Of a stretch of 64,000 bases of DNA, positions 20,797 to 32,536 are shown one piece after another (positions within the stretch are counted from its first letter, which is position 1; every line of letters starts with the position of its first letter). A program made the position numbers and the translations under genes. Source of the stretch: Usnea hakonensis (taxonomy: Eukaryota > Ascomycota > Lecanoromycetes > Lecanorales > Parmeliaceae); the NCBI GenBank assembly GCA_013423325.1, contig BLJB01000130.1, positions 213,868-277,867 of the forward strand, in the 5' to 3' direction. A model generated the notes under the pieces. It had not been told where the DNA came from, made no database searches, and saw only the letters and a program-made list of their open reading frames with translations.

Positions 20797-22041
20797 ATGC
20801 CTTACAATCTCAAGGACAGGAATGTACTGATTACAGGAGCATCGAGGTAGATAACCTGAGTCAAGTCACTCGGTGACATGTGTGGTATCAATGCTGACCC
20901 TGAATGCTTAAACATTCTAGGGGCCTAGGCGCACTGATAGCAGAGAAGTTTGCCGCTGAAAATTGTAATCTGGCGCTAAATTACATGGCAAGCCAAGACA
21001 GGGCGGAGCAGGTCGCCGAGAAGGTAGAGAGAGTGTACAAGATCAAGCCCATCCTAATTCAAGGAGTATGACTTCTTTATTTCCACCCTCAATTTTCGAA
21101 GTGCGGTCTGAAAGGTTGATCAGGACGTGGGGAAGCTTGCAGATTGTGAGAGAATTGTGCAAGAGGCAATCGATGGATTGGGGGGTCTGGACGTCATCAT
21201 CTCAAATGCTGTAGGTTTCGCTCTTCATGTTAGCAAGCCTTTTAGAAGACAGTAACCTTATGATTCAATTAATGTGCTGGCCTTGTCTAATGTATACAGG
21301 GCTGGACAAAATTTTCAAAATTTGGAGATCTTGACTCTCTCAACGAAGCCGAATGGGACAAGGTATTGAAGCAGAGCTCTTTTTGCGGGATGCGGTTAAT
21401 TTCAGGTTCCAGTGCTGGGCAGTCAACTGTAAAGCAAACCTGCACATTATTCGAAAAGCTCTGCCGACTTTCAACGCCAACGCAGAAGGTGGAGTCTTTC
21501 TTTTGACTTCCTCGGTTGCGGGTGTGGCGGCGTCTGGAAGCAGTATGGCATACTCTGTCTCCAAAGCTGCAGGTTTGGACTCTATCCGCCATCGTGGTAG
21601 CAGGACCTGCTGACAGTTTCTTCGAAGGGCTCCAATTAGTAAAGTGCTTAGCATCAACGCAAGGCCCGAAGGTCAGAGTTAATGCAATTCTCCCCGGACT
21701 ACTCTTGACAGAATGGGTGAGTATTTAGGAGAGACGTGCGGTCTTAGATCTGATGCTAATCTAGGGCGCCAATTTCACGCCGGAGAGGCTCCAGGAGGCG
21801 AAAGACAAAGCCCTCCTAAAGAAAGAGGTCGATTCGTCAGTATTCATTGCAAAGATTCGTGCAAGCTGAGTCTCGAGCAGACCGACCTTGACGACTGTGC
21901 GGACGCCTTCGTCGCTGCAGCAAAAAATAGCTCCATGACGGGGCAGAACATTCAAATCGGTTCGTATCCTAGTAGCGGTTGCCAACCACTTCTAACCACC
22001 GTGTAGACTCTGGTCTCATGATGCTAGGAAGAGAGGTCTAG
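20797..22041 (+). CDS. Short-chain dehydrogenase/reductase (SDR)
   Basis: Nine exons: 20797..20846, 20921..21065, 21124..21210, 21300..21362, 21413..21572, 21628..21716, 21765..21827, 21881..21959 and 22007..22041; 256 aa, all phases closing. Classical SDR: NVLITGASRGLGALIAEKFA (TGxxxGxG cofactor motif), the NAG motif split by the 89-nt intron (ISNA then GWTKF), the catalytic Ser in LTSSVAGVAASGS, YSVSK (catalytic Tyr and Lys) and NAILPGLLLTEW after the active site. An NAD(P)-dependent oxidoreductase of unknown substrate. Eight introns in a 256-aa gene is dense for this window. The acceptor before LQLVKCLA (21627) is chosen because it restores the usual AAGLxLVKCLA block. Confidence 0.88.
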
Positions 22042-22422
22042 CCTTCCTTGATATGACTTCGAAGGACAAGTGAGATGTCCTCTATCACCTTAGGTTGTTT
22101 CTTAGCTTCCGGGAATGTACTCGGGCAACACCTGTGGCCATAGATGTGCAACCTAGCCGATGGATCTTTCGCAAAGAGCGTTGAAAAGGCCCAGGCATAA
22201 ATGTTCTTTGTTCTTTGCGAGAAAAAGAAAACGTTGAAGCGATGGTTGCGTTCAAGCCCTTGTTCCATTGTTCTGATATTCTTCAAGACCCTCAATTCTC
22301 CGCGTCCTCTACTGCTGCACCCTTTTCAAGCAGTTTTCAAAGGACCTTGCTTTTTGAAGAAAAATCAAGCTGAATTTAAGCGATCATCCCCACTCAGAGC
22401 CGGTGTCCCAGTCACGACGACT
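22042..22422. other. intergenic, SDR to unknown gene
   Basis: 381 bp. The frame of the next gene is open back to 22201, but that extension lacks protein character. Nothing else recognised. Confidence 0.5.
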
Positions 22423-23124
22423 ATGCCGATGATAATTCCAGCAACTAATACTCCCATTCACAATCTCTCTACGCCATCCACAACTTCGTCCACCGCTTCC
22501 TCTTTTGCCAACCCGGCCGAGCCATCTCACAGATGCATCTCCCATTGCTGTCCCATCAGCTCTCCCCACGATCGCGGCCTCTATATTTACCCCTTCCGCG
22601 TTGCTTTAAAAGCTGAGTCGAGGCGCATCTTCGCTCCCAGTGTTCCATCTCCAGACATCTTAGCAGCATATGAACGGTGCATCACGTTCGATGGTACAAG
22701 GACTGACGCAGAAATGTGGGTGGCATTCCATGAAGTGCATGTTGAGCCTTTGTTAGGAGATACAATTGCAGTCTGGGTAGCACCACTGCCTATGAGACAG
22801 CACAACGATGATTTTGACTTTGGTGAAGATGGAGGTTCAGCTAGGGCCAAGGCTGACGGCAAGGCTGAGAGCTGTAGACATCCATTCGGGGTCCTCAACC
22901 CGCCAGACGCAGTGTGGGAGGCGCATAGAAGGATCATGCTGGGGGCGGGGGTCTTGAAGGATCAAATGCTTGTGGATGAATTTGCAGTGGAAAATGCTTA
23001 TTATGGGACTGGACTTGGAAAGCAAGAGAATACGTCACGTCGTTTCAAAGTAAGACGGCCGCGTTACTCCCCCCTGATCAGGGGCAAGCTGCGCAGGATC
23101 GAAGAGGTATTGGACTCAAAATAG
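22423..23124 (+). CDS. Unknown protein
   Basis: Single exon, 233 aa from ATG 22423 (MPMIIPATNTPIHN); an ATG at 22201 is in frame but adds an unlikely, basic/hydrophobic leader. The first 45 residues are Ser/Thr/Pro-rich. The rest looks folded, with mixed hydrophobic segments (RGLYIYPFRVALKAESRRIF, AEMWVAFHEVHVEPLLGD, TIAVWVAPLP) and a basic C-terminus. An acidic low-complexity loop (DDFDFGEDGG) interrupts it. I do not recognise the family and see no catalytic motif, signal peptide or membrane segment. Same strand as the SDR; neighbours give no hint of function. Confidence 0.6.
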   Translation: MPMIIPATNTPIHNLSTPSTTSSTASSFANPAEPSHRCISHCCPISSPHDRGLYIYPFRVALKAESRRIFAPSVPSPDILAAYERCITFDGTRTDAEMWVAFHEVHVEPLLGDTIAVWVAPLPMRQHNDDFDFGEDGGSARAKADGKAESCRHPFGVLNPPDAVWEAHRRIMLGAGVLKDQMLVDEFAVENAYYGTGLGKQENTSRRFKVRRPRYSPLIRGKLRRIEEVLDSK

Positions 23125-24146
23125 AACATGCATCAACCATAGAGCATCAGGATATGAAATGCCACTTGATCAATAGTGATCGAAGAAAGGGGAAATGCCG
23201 CGCTGAATAGCCCCATGAAGCCATCAAATACGATATCTAATAGCAGGTTGTTAGACGCTTTTGAGGAACAAATGAGCTGTGCCACATTGAAGTACATACT
23301 CTGTTTGTTGAATAGCATACAATCATAATCCCATATTTCATAGAATTGGGGGTTTTCACACGAATTTATCACACAGCAGTCTCCAATGAGCAGAGCTAAA
23401 AGTACCTACCTTAAGGTAGTTTCGCATATGGACGTACTAGGTAAAATCTACTATACCCTAGTCCCGGAAGAGCTTAGTGGCCGCTCGAATGACTATCGCT
23501 CTTCACGGCTCTCGTACATCTTCACCACAACAAGAACAGCAGCTTGCAGAGCTGGTTCTTGCTGAGTTCTCTGTCCACCTCTCTCCTCCTTGTCTGTAAT
23601 CCTTGACTCTCCATTTACCACTGTCCGTTCGACCTAAATGTGCTGGGGTGTCAGGCCGGGCTCAGCAAGCAGCCGTTTCTCCTTTCCAGAATCAACGATC
23701 AAAATATCCAAAATCACAGGGAAAATACTCGTACGACCGCTCTACCGTTGATGGAGTAATTCGGCTCATCGAAAGATCTGGATTGAAGAAGGACGAGGTG
23801 AGCATTGCGAGCGGGCAGCGCGTGGGGTCAATCCACTCAACAAGTGGAAGGAACGAGTCATTCAACAAGTATATCCAGATTTGGTATGCTCAATTTCCTG
23901 CAACACCTTCGGATCATATCGCAAAGTAGAAGATATCACCACCAGTTCTATCATGTGACATCTCGTTACTAACATTCGTATTGCTCATGAACAGTGATTA
24001 GCCAGCAACATCCCGGCGCCAAGCCGCGTGGCCGACCAGTACCTATCTAGGCGGAAACATAAGATAGAGCTGCGATCAATAAGGGCGACGAACAGCTGCA
24101 GGATAGCGCTGTACGCCCGGCCCGTGTTGGCCTTTCACACTCCGCT
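23125..24146. other. intergenic, long 5' region of the casein kinase gene
   Basis: 1022 bp. Pyrimidine-rich around 23520-23640 (CTCTCCTCCTTGTCTGTAAT), compatible with a long 5' leader of the kinase gene. A 108-codon plus frame (23603..23929) has no recognisable protein character and may be an upstream ORF or chance. Confidence 0.5.
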
Positions 24147-25724
24147 ATGGCATCCTCATCCTCGAATGTGGTGGGCGTCCATTACCGGGTTGGGAAGAAG
24201 ATCGGCGAGGGTTCATTTGGTGTTATCTTCGAGGGCACAAATCTGCTGAATAGCCAACAAGTCGCGATCAAGTTTGTACGTATCACGCACAATGATAAGT
24301 CGTGACGAATGCTGATTAGGATCAGGAACCAAGGAAAAGCGATGCGCCGCAATTGCGCGATGAATATCGAACCTACAAGATCCTGGTGGGCTGTCGTAAG
24401 TCTCCGCTATCGCTACTTGGAAGCAGAATTGCTAATGTCGTTTAGCTGGCATACCAAATGTCTACTACTTTGGCCAAGAAGGCCTTCACAACATCCTCGT
24501 CATCGATCTTCTAGGACCTTCTCTCGAAGACCTGTTCGACCACTGCAACCGACGGTTTTCCGCGAAGACAGTGGTCATGGTGGCGAAGCAGATGGTACGA
24601 CCCAGGGAAAACATTCATTGTCAGACTCGGAAATCTAACTACTCTGTAGCTATCGAGGGTACAAACTATCCACGAGAAGAATTTGATCTACAGGGACATA
24701 AAGCCCGACAACTTTCTCATCGGCAGACCTGGGTCCAAGTCGGCAAATGTCATTCATGTGGTTGATTTCGGCATGGCGAAGCAATATCGGGATCCAAAAA
24801 CAAAACAACACATACCCTACAGAGAACGGAAATCGCTATCCGGTACTGCGCGTTATATGAGTATTAATACACATTTGGGTCGGGAGCAGTCACGAAGAGA
24901 CGATCTAGAAGCATTAGGTCACGTCTTCATGTATTTCCTTCGAGGTGGTCTACCGTGGCAAGGCTTGAAAGCAGCAACGAACAAGCAGAAGTACGAAAAG
25001 ATCGGAGAGAAAAAGCAGACTACTGCTATCAAGGATCTGTGCGAAGGTTATCCTGGTAGGTCTCCATGTTTTACCGAGAAGGGACGATATTAAACTGAAC
25101 GCAGTGGCAGAGGAGTTCAACAAGTACCTTAGCTACGTCAGGAATCTGGGCTTTGAAGACACTCCAGATTACGACTATCTGCGCGAACTATTTACTCAAG
25201 CGCTCAAGAACACCGGCGAAGTCGAGGATGGGGAGTACGATTGGATGAAGCTCAACAATGGCAAAGGATGGGAGGCCCTGAAGCACCATCCCTCGGGACA
25301 CCTCCACGCACCAAATGCAGTACCCAACTCGTCAGCTCGGGCTCTGGGTGGTGGAGCTGACACACCACGGGGACCTGGAACACCAGGAATCACTGCCCTT
25401 CGTTTAAACGCCGCGCAGCCCCTGCCCCCATCTCCGGCGAAACCGGGAGTGGGCAAAACGCGCGAACGGCAAGGCGCCTCTGGCGCAGCGCTACCAAAGC
25501 GTCAAAGCGGAGCGGCGGGGGGCCTTACAGATATCGTCACGCCGACGGCGTCGACTCAGGCACAATTTCAGAACTCAACAGCGAACCTCCCCAACCGAAT
25601 GAGTCAGGCTAATCCAGGCCTGAATCAGTCGTCAGCCGCTCAACAAGGATCGCGACAGCAAAATCCCGAGTCGCAGCCTTCAGCGCTTCAGAAGATGATG
25701 AAAGTTTTATGCTGCAGCAGGTAG
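24147..25724 (+). CDS. Casein kinase I, Yck/Cki1 type
   Basis: Exons 24147..24275, 24320..24395, 24446..24594, 24650..25055 and 25105..25724; 459 aa. Kinase domain from residue 11: KKIGEGSFGVIFEG (Gly loop), VAIKFDQEPRK (catalytic Lys), GIPNVYYFGQEGLHNILVID, IYRDIKPDNFLIG (catalytic loop), VVDFGMAKQY (DFG), and LSGTARYMSINTHLGREQSR, a signature of the CK1 family. After about residue 300 the tail is Pro/Ser/Gln-rich and ends VLCCSR. Yeast Yck1/2 are held at the plasma membrane by a palmitoylated C-terminal Cys pair; the CC here, two residues from the end, suggests the same, which is inference. Introns are 44, 50, 55 and 49 nt. Confidence 0.94.
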
Positions 25725-27081
25725 CCAGATGTCGAGCAGGTCCTTGTACGTTTGTCCATTCTCTCCGTCCAGCATTGTCGAATTCGAGAGCGCTGTGCTG
25801 ATGTGCAAAGGCTTGAGATGCATCTGAATCAACCTAGCCCATGCCCATGTGACCTTTCTCGTCAATCGAATGTATACATGTTCGGATTCAATATCGCCTG
25901 TTGCAGCGAAACACCACCGCAAGGGTCATAGCTTTCTCCTGTGCAAAGGCGCTGGTAGCGGGCATGTTTGTCGACGCATCATGGCTCTCTCGGGACGGCC
26001 TCTATACGCTCGCTTTTGAGTTTTGTTTCACTCTTCATCCTTGTTCAAAAGTCACACACTGCCTTATCAAACTTTGTTCACCTCCATAATATCACCGACT
26101 TCCCAACCCCTGTTGTACAGCAAAGCCACACGCACTGCACAGACAAGCCGGTGGCGAGATGAACGAGTCATGACGGAGTTTGCATTTTTCTTTGTCAGCG
26201 TGGGAGCATTGAATGGGTGCCAATGGCAGATGGGAAGTGACAGAGTAATTCTATATTCGGAGTAATAAGAAAACCGCAATCTTCTATAAACCTTGTGCCG
26301 TTGTGAGATGCTCTGAGCACTAATACTGACAATTCGATCACCACGAGAAAGCGTGCATGGGGAACGCGACAAGAGAGAAGAAGCTTTGCTCCAGTTGTCA
26401 TTGTTAGTATTATCCCAGATCAGGTTGGGGCCAATGAAAGGAAGGCGCTCGAGTATTCTATTCTCCATCTTCCCTTGCCTAGCTATTTACATGTACTACC
26501 TTACTTTCTCATTATGAAACCCTCTCCGTCCCAGCTCGTTCGAGTGCATCATAGAACCCTCCTCTCTTGATCCTCTCCCCTCCTTCCCCCCAACCCTTTC
26601 TCTCTGTTCCCCCACGGAAAAGATCGTCGAGATTGTCAAATCATGCCTCTCTCCAGCCGTGTCTCTCGCATCGTTTGTGATTGCCCTGCTACACGTTGGT
26701 CTCCGGGTCCTGCATTGAACGCAGGTTGTAGCCAAAGGGATGAGGATTTTGTTGTGAGCGCCGTACACTTAGCTTCATAAGTAAAGCTCAGGCATTTCGA
26801 GGAAGATCTCACTTGTGGTGTGTGTAGATGGAGTTGATCTGTCCGAGGGAAATATTATGGCGACCGAGGGAAGGGAGGAGGAACATAGGTGGACGGGGGC
26901 AATATTGATACATTTTTCTAGATTGGATAGAGTACACGCTTCACAAAGCGCTTTTGGTCAAATACCTGTCTGTCAAAACGCCTACGCGCTACTGGTGCAG
27001 GCGTCCTGAAGCTCAACACAAACATAAGAGCCCTTTCGCATCCTTTTGTCGCTGACATGCCAATGTGGGTATTCGCACTCA
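25725..27081. other. intergenic between casein kinase I and NUP133
   Basis: 1357 bp between convergent genes, the longest gene-free stretch in the left half. Several short frames on both strands, none with protein character. No repeats noticed. Confidence 0.55.
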
Positions 27082-30000
27082 TCACATGCCCATGATCACG
27101 TCTCCCTGGTCATCAATGGCCAGGCTATCCTCCGTGCCACCTTGCTTTGGATACGCTTTTCGATCCCTCTCTGTCATCCTCGCATTGAACTTCTCCTGAG
27201 CGTCTAGAATCTTGAGCTGCTCTACACCTTGAGAGTCTGCTTCCTCTCTGGCCGACTTTTTCGCGGCGTCGATGACGCCGGTCCATCTCTCTTCCAGTCG
27301 GCCCTTCACTATGTACTCCTCCAACAGCTCGTCCTCCTTCTCCAGATCTTGGGCTAAAACTGCGAGTGTGTTTTCGGGGACGTTGGCAAAATGTGAAGAC
27401 GCACGGAGGGCGTCAATGCTCGTGCCGGCTCCGAGGACTTGTGCGGGAGAAAGAAGTGCGGTTCTTCCCCAGAAGTCCGCAAGGAAGCCTTCTTTCAGTG
27501 TCTTGAAGAGGGCTGTAGAAGCTGTCTCAACCTTGGTATGGGCGTCGTCTTTATTCTCAGTACGATTGATGACCTTCCAGTCATCCCTGATCATGCATCG
27601 CCTCCAGATGAATTGCTCTTGCAACGCTTTGAGTCCAGAGTCACTCGCTTCGGAAAAGGCTAATTTCAGCACCTTGAAGGCATAGAAGAACCGGGAATCC
27701 GTGAAGCCTTCATTGTCCGGAAAATCGCCGTCACCACCCAAGAGGGTAAGAGTATCGATCAGAGCTTCTGGTGCTAGGGCTTCAAGAGCTAACACCTTGC
27801 GAAAGTGTCTCTCCAGGCGATGCCGTAGCGCCGGTTTGCCCTGCACATCGGAGCCGTACTTCTGCAAAGCCATATCCACCCCGGCGTCGGCATCAAGCGC
27901 GTTGCGCAGCGTTGGTTTCATATAATTGCACACTGTCTCTTGGATGGCGAGAACGGCAAGGTCCGCATCGATTTTTCGGGTAGCATCTTTTACGCTCTTA
28001 TCTTTGACTTGACCCTTACTAGTGGCTGCTAGGAAGCATAGTTTGCCCATGCTCATTGAGATCTTCCGACTCCAAAGATTCGTATCCTGTTTTCGCGCAA
28101 TCATTAGGTCTTCTGCGGCAGCTACATAGCTTTGCTCAGATGCAACTTCGTGAATCCAGCCTAACTTTGCGTAATTGGGTTGATGCCGAAGGAATTGTGT
28201 TAAGTGTTGTTTGAATTGAGCGCTGCCGTTGAGTATACCCACGGCCTTACCACCTTCAAGGTGCTTTTTGAAAAAAGCGTTAGACCATTTTGTCCCAAAG
28301 GTGACGAAGTATGAGTATATGCGCTCCTCGAGTAGCCGGACAGTTTCATCAGAATCTGCCGAGAGCATTTCTCCTTCGATGATGTCGGCTAATGCATCCA
28401 TATCGCAATATTTCTGTGCTAGGTAGATCGCCTTCTCTGGCTGACCAACGTCTGGTAGACTTTTGAACAATGCTTTTCTCACCGTGCTATATTCATGCTC
28501 GAGCTTCTCTCCGGCGGCTTTACTTTCTAGGTCCGATCGAGATTGCAGCCAACGGATCCTCTCAATGTACGTTTGGCAGCATATCTGTACCTGTCGTGGA
28601 TTGTCGGCGGCAAGCTTCAGGACCAGATCTGGCAACGGGTAACTCTCATTTGCATCATCGTCCTCACCGAGGCAGGCCAGTTCTCGTGAGACATCGGTCA
28701 TTGTTTTTACTCTCTCAACGATGTTCGTTGTCGAAGTCCAGACCTCTGGCAAATCTGTGTAACCACGCAGCAGAACCCCGTCAGATATGGCTTCATCCTC
28801 AAGGCCATAGGCTGCTATGTTAGCCTCACGGAATCCAAAAGCCGTCTCAAGGCTCGAGAGTTGAATATCATTAGCTTCACTGACAAGCCTTGCTTGGATA
28901 GCTGGTTCGATTCTCTTGTTATCCTCCACAGCGTTTTGAAACATTACCTCGACCATATTTTGAGCCCATGGAATAATGTACTCCAGACGCCAGACATCAT
29001 GGATGAACCAATGCCTGACTCCATCAGTCTCATGATGCTCGGGTTGATTTTCTGTCTTGAGAGACTCGTGAAGGCTTTCGATGAGCTCTGCTAGAACTGT
29101 TGGCTGATTGGAATTTCTGTTCTGATTACTAACGATTGCATTGTAGCATCGCCAGACGGCCTTCGCAGCAGCCATTTTCTCGGCATTCCATAGAAGCTTC
29201 CACCGCGTAAGTCGACTGAGGGGTGGATAACACTGTCTAAGATGTTTGTTTAGATCAGCAAGAGCTGTCGACCTTCTTTGAAGCTGTTGATCCATCGAGG
29301 GAGTTATCGATGGCAGGTAAGCGGAAGTAGAGCTCATGATAGAATGGCTCACGCTCAATGCAGCGCCTTGGACCTCTTCCTGGTCGAACGAGATCTCAGA
29401 CTTGGGGGAGAAATCAAGTAGGTCTTGCGGTAGGTTGCCGAAAAACACTGCTTGCTCAATCTTCGTCCTCGCCGTCACCGTTGCTCTGTCCAAAGCTGAT
29501 TGTCCTTCCTTCATAGGCAACACAGAGATGCGAATGAGGCCAAAGCCGTAGATCATCAAAATACAAGATGATCGTGCGTGGACTCTATCTTGTGCTTCCG
29601 AAGCGCACCCCACGGTTCTGTAGGGTTTGGCGGACCGAAAATAAAGGGCGTCCTGAAAAGGGTCAGGCAGGGTGCGAGCCTCCATCTGTAGCTGAGAGCT
29701 TGGAGTTTCCTCAATTTCGACTAGGGATACAAGCACAACTGTCTTCTCGAACACGAGGAAAGCCACCTGAGCTGGCTCCGGTACCAACACTTGGGGCTTG
29801 GACTGAGTCTCTGTAGATAACGAAGTTGTGTAGCAAGTGATAGAGTGAACCACATCGATCGTCACAGAGCCAGCGGCAAGTGTCAAACCAATTAAGGCAT
29901 ACTTAGAGGAGTCTGTCCCCTTGAGGACCGTTAGGGCGAGAAGCTTGCAGTCTCCACTTTTGCTCATCTTTGCGATCTCGTTTCCTGAACCTTCACTTTG

Positions 30001-31284
30001 TAAGATTGTAAAATCGAGAACCTCAAAGATGTGTTCTTTGTTATCATGAAAGACTTCTGCTCCTTCTGTCAATGCGTGGAGAAGGTCATCTTTGGCATCG
30101 ACATCGTTGACCAAGGAATGCGTTCCGTTCCAACTAAGGTCCCAGATTTGGAACGAGCCTTTTGAGGTAGCAACCACAATATATCTCTGACCTCTCTGCC
30201 AAGAGCTACCAGCTCTGACTGCGGCGACGTCCTTTCTCCAGCCGGCATTGCTAAAGACGCCCTTCAAGCTTCCGAACACACCGCCGCTCTGAGCGCCGTT
30301 GTCTCGCAGATACTGGACGTTGATCGAAGATCTCCCTTGAGGATCACTCACAATCAGGTGTGCGAGTCTACCTGTGCTGAAAGTAAGCACGAAAGCCCGT
30401 GGTTCGGCCTCGGTGATTTTGGTTATGAATTCTCCGGATAACATTCCGCTGACAGTGCCCTGCACGCTCTGTTGCTTTTGGCGATTCGAGTCGACGCTTG
30501 TGGCACCTGCAAGACTCTCCCAGTACGTAATTTTTCCACTTGTAGGCATAACAACGAGCAGAGCCGGTTCCGCAGACGTAGGCACAAGAACGCCCAACGG
30601 TAGCGGATGTCGAGAATTGTTAGAAGGATGCAGAAGCTTGATGTGGAATGGTTTGAGCTGCTCCGCCGACGTTGTCCTTTGCTCGTACCTCCATATGATA
30701 GCTTGGCTCTGGGTCATCGCAAGGGCGTAGCCAAGGCCCGTTGATATTTCGCCATGCCATTTTCCTATATGCAAATTAGAATCCTCCGAACCTTTTTGGC
30801 TATGCCCATCCGTACCCGAAGTGTGATAGTTCTGGACAGACTCAGGAGTCGTTGGCAATTGAGTGACGATATAGTTCTCGTTCTTGGTCTATTACGAATT
30901 GAAGTCAGCGCCTCGCAAAGCTTCGACGGCATGATGACTCGCCAGTTCGATGGTGCCGTCGTTCTTGCTCCGTCTTTCCCTATCCGGCTTCTTCACTCCT
31001 CTGTGTCTAATGGCCAAGCTCGTAGTATCGACACTCGCATGCCGTACGTCTGCAGGTTCTTTCGCATGGCCATTCGTTAACTTTTCCTCGGCGACATGGT
31101 TAATATGCCCGTTGGTCTTTGTAGTATCTGGAGGTTGAAATGTTTCAGAACTCAAGCCTGATCGCCGTATCCTCTTCGGATTATGTCGAAGGGCAACCGA
31201 GTCGTCAGAGCCAGCTCGCTGCCGTCGTCTAGGGTTGCGCGAAGAGGCTACGCTGGCAGGGATTGCGCTGTTGGGAGAGAACAT
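27082..31284 (-). CDS. NUP133: Nucleoporin Nup133
   Basis: Complement of 27082..30888 and 30928..31284, 1387 aa. Scaffold nucleoporin of the Y-complex (Nup84/Nup107 complex). The N-terminus is basic and disordered (SRNPRRRQRAGSDD, NPKRIRRSG), followed by a beta-propeller-like half (KWHGEISTGLGYALAMTQSQ, PALLVVMPTSGKITYWESLA, RYIVVATSKGSFQIWDLSW) and a long helical half (residues about 600-1380). The exon junction is uncertain. The two long frames share one phase but are separated by TAA-TAG; the only in-frame GT...AG removal is 39 nt (donor GTCGAA, acceptor AATAG, with GCTGAC as branch site), shorter than other introns here. The second part alone has no good start codon at its head, so the join is favoured. 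Convergent with the kinase. Confidence 0.88.
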
Positions 31285-31911
31285 GATTATGACTGCTGCA
31301 TCTTTTTTTTCTACTTGGATCCCCTGGGAGCAAGAAGGACGCGAAAAGAGAACCGTTCCAAGATAGCGGTGTTTTGTTTTGTTGATATTTCGGAGGGTGT
31401 TGTTAATTCCGGTGTGCAGGCAAAAAGTTCACGAACGAAAATAATAAGAAAAAGTCGCGCTACGCTTTCTGCTTTCTACCATCTTGGTCTACTTTATCTA
31501 TCCAAGAAAACGATTCTTTTCCGTCGGAATGTAAAAGCCCAGGAAATGTGCAAAGCTGATTACCGTATTCGATGTCGCATAGCCCGAGTCCTCTAGTGCT
31601 CAGCAGCCTCAGGTTTGAGGATTTGGAATTTGTTCTGCCCATATCCATCATGTTTGAACTCAACGTCTCTTACAGCATTCTTTGGCTGATAGACGCTCTC
31701 GGAGAGGCTTCGTTCATTACGGTGGGCGGAGAAGTAGGAAAATTCATTGATCGTTTCTAGATGAATAGCAAGCGCCTCTTATGCATCTACCCATTGTCGG
31801 GTGCAGAGCATCGAGCATAATCAGTGTACTGATTCGAAGCAACCCCATCGTTGTCCATCGCGTCGACAGAGCCTAGTGCTTTGGTTGGCCGTACGGCGCC
31901 ACGAAAGCCAT
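31285..31911. other. intergenic, NUP133 promoter and Stf2-like 3' side
   Basis: 627 bp; a T-rich stretch at 31300-31312 upstream of NUP133. No other gene recognised. Confidence 0.5.
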
Positions 31912-32536
31912 CTAGATCTTCCTCGCACGTTCTTCTTCCTCAATGCTGCCACCGCTGATGCTACCCGCGCTATCTCCCTTCTCGAGGTGCAAATGTTCAT
32001 CCACCCCGGCCTCATCTTTGGCACCATGGTATTCTTCCTCAAATACGGGATCGGCTTCAACAGCCTCGAACTTGGTCTTGAAGTCGCTAATAGCATGACT
32101 ATGAGTACTGCTGTTGGAACGACGACGGGCATTGGTGAAATTGTAGCCATAGTCCTGAGACTCGTCACCAGGGGTGCCCCTGGAGATATGATGAGCTTTA
32201 CTTTGTCTCTGCCAGAATTAGTAGAATTTACCAATTGCCTTTACCTCCACCCTCCTTCTTCACCTTCTTTGGGTCGGCGTCGACGTGACCAGACTTGGAA
32301 AAATAGCGAGGGAGATGCTGGGATTCTTCAGCAGTGCCGTCAGCGAGGCCGGCATGATCACGATCATTTTGTTTGTGGGAGCGGGTCACTGAGCATGGGG
32401 TAAAATTAGCTCAGATGTGTGAGATTGAGACGTTCGAGCTTGGAACACGTTTCAAGGACTCGAGAATGAAGCGGACGAAAGCGGGCAAGAGGCTTAAGAA
32501 GTGGGGAGGTCGAAGAGTAGAGCCAGGGCACTCACT
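31912..32536 (-). CDS. Stf2-like protein; start codon split by an intron
   Basis: Complement of 31912..32179, 32232..32388 and 32536 (one coding base of the first exon), 141 aa. The protein begins MTRSHKQNDRDHAGLADGT and contains PRYFSKSGHV, KKEGGGKGNWGTPGDE and FKTKFEAVEADPVFEEEYHG. This order (MTR start, YF..SG, GKGNWG.PGDE) is that of yeast Stf2/Tfs-type ATPase-stabilising factors, small hydrophilic proteins also tied to desiccation tolerance. The ATG is made by splicing: A at 32536, then a 147-nt intron (GTGAGT...CTCAG), then TG. No other in-frame ATG precedes the conserved region. The second intron (32180..32231, GTAAAT...CCAG) interrupts the Trp codon of KGNW. The antisense frame 31821..32234 is a shadow. 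The tail is acidic and Ser/Gly-rich. Confidence 0.85.

Noticed and set aside
20592..20876. 94-codon frame overlapping the SDR first exon
   Set aside because: Different phase from the SDR exon that carries the TGASRGLG motif; a shadow.
23603..23929. 108-codon plus-strand frame upstream of casein kinase I
   Set aside because: No family resemblance, in a pyrimidine-rich leader region; at most an upstream ORF.
28470..28823. 117-codon plus-strand frame inside NUP133
   Set aside because: Shadow of the long minus-strand coding exon.
31821..32234. 137-codon minus-strand frame
   Set aside because: Runs in the wrong phase over exon 3 of the Stf2-like gene; the in-frame exon has the conserved motifs.
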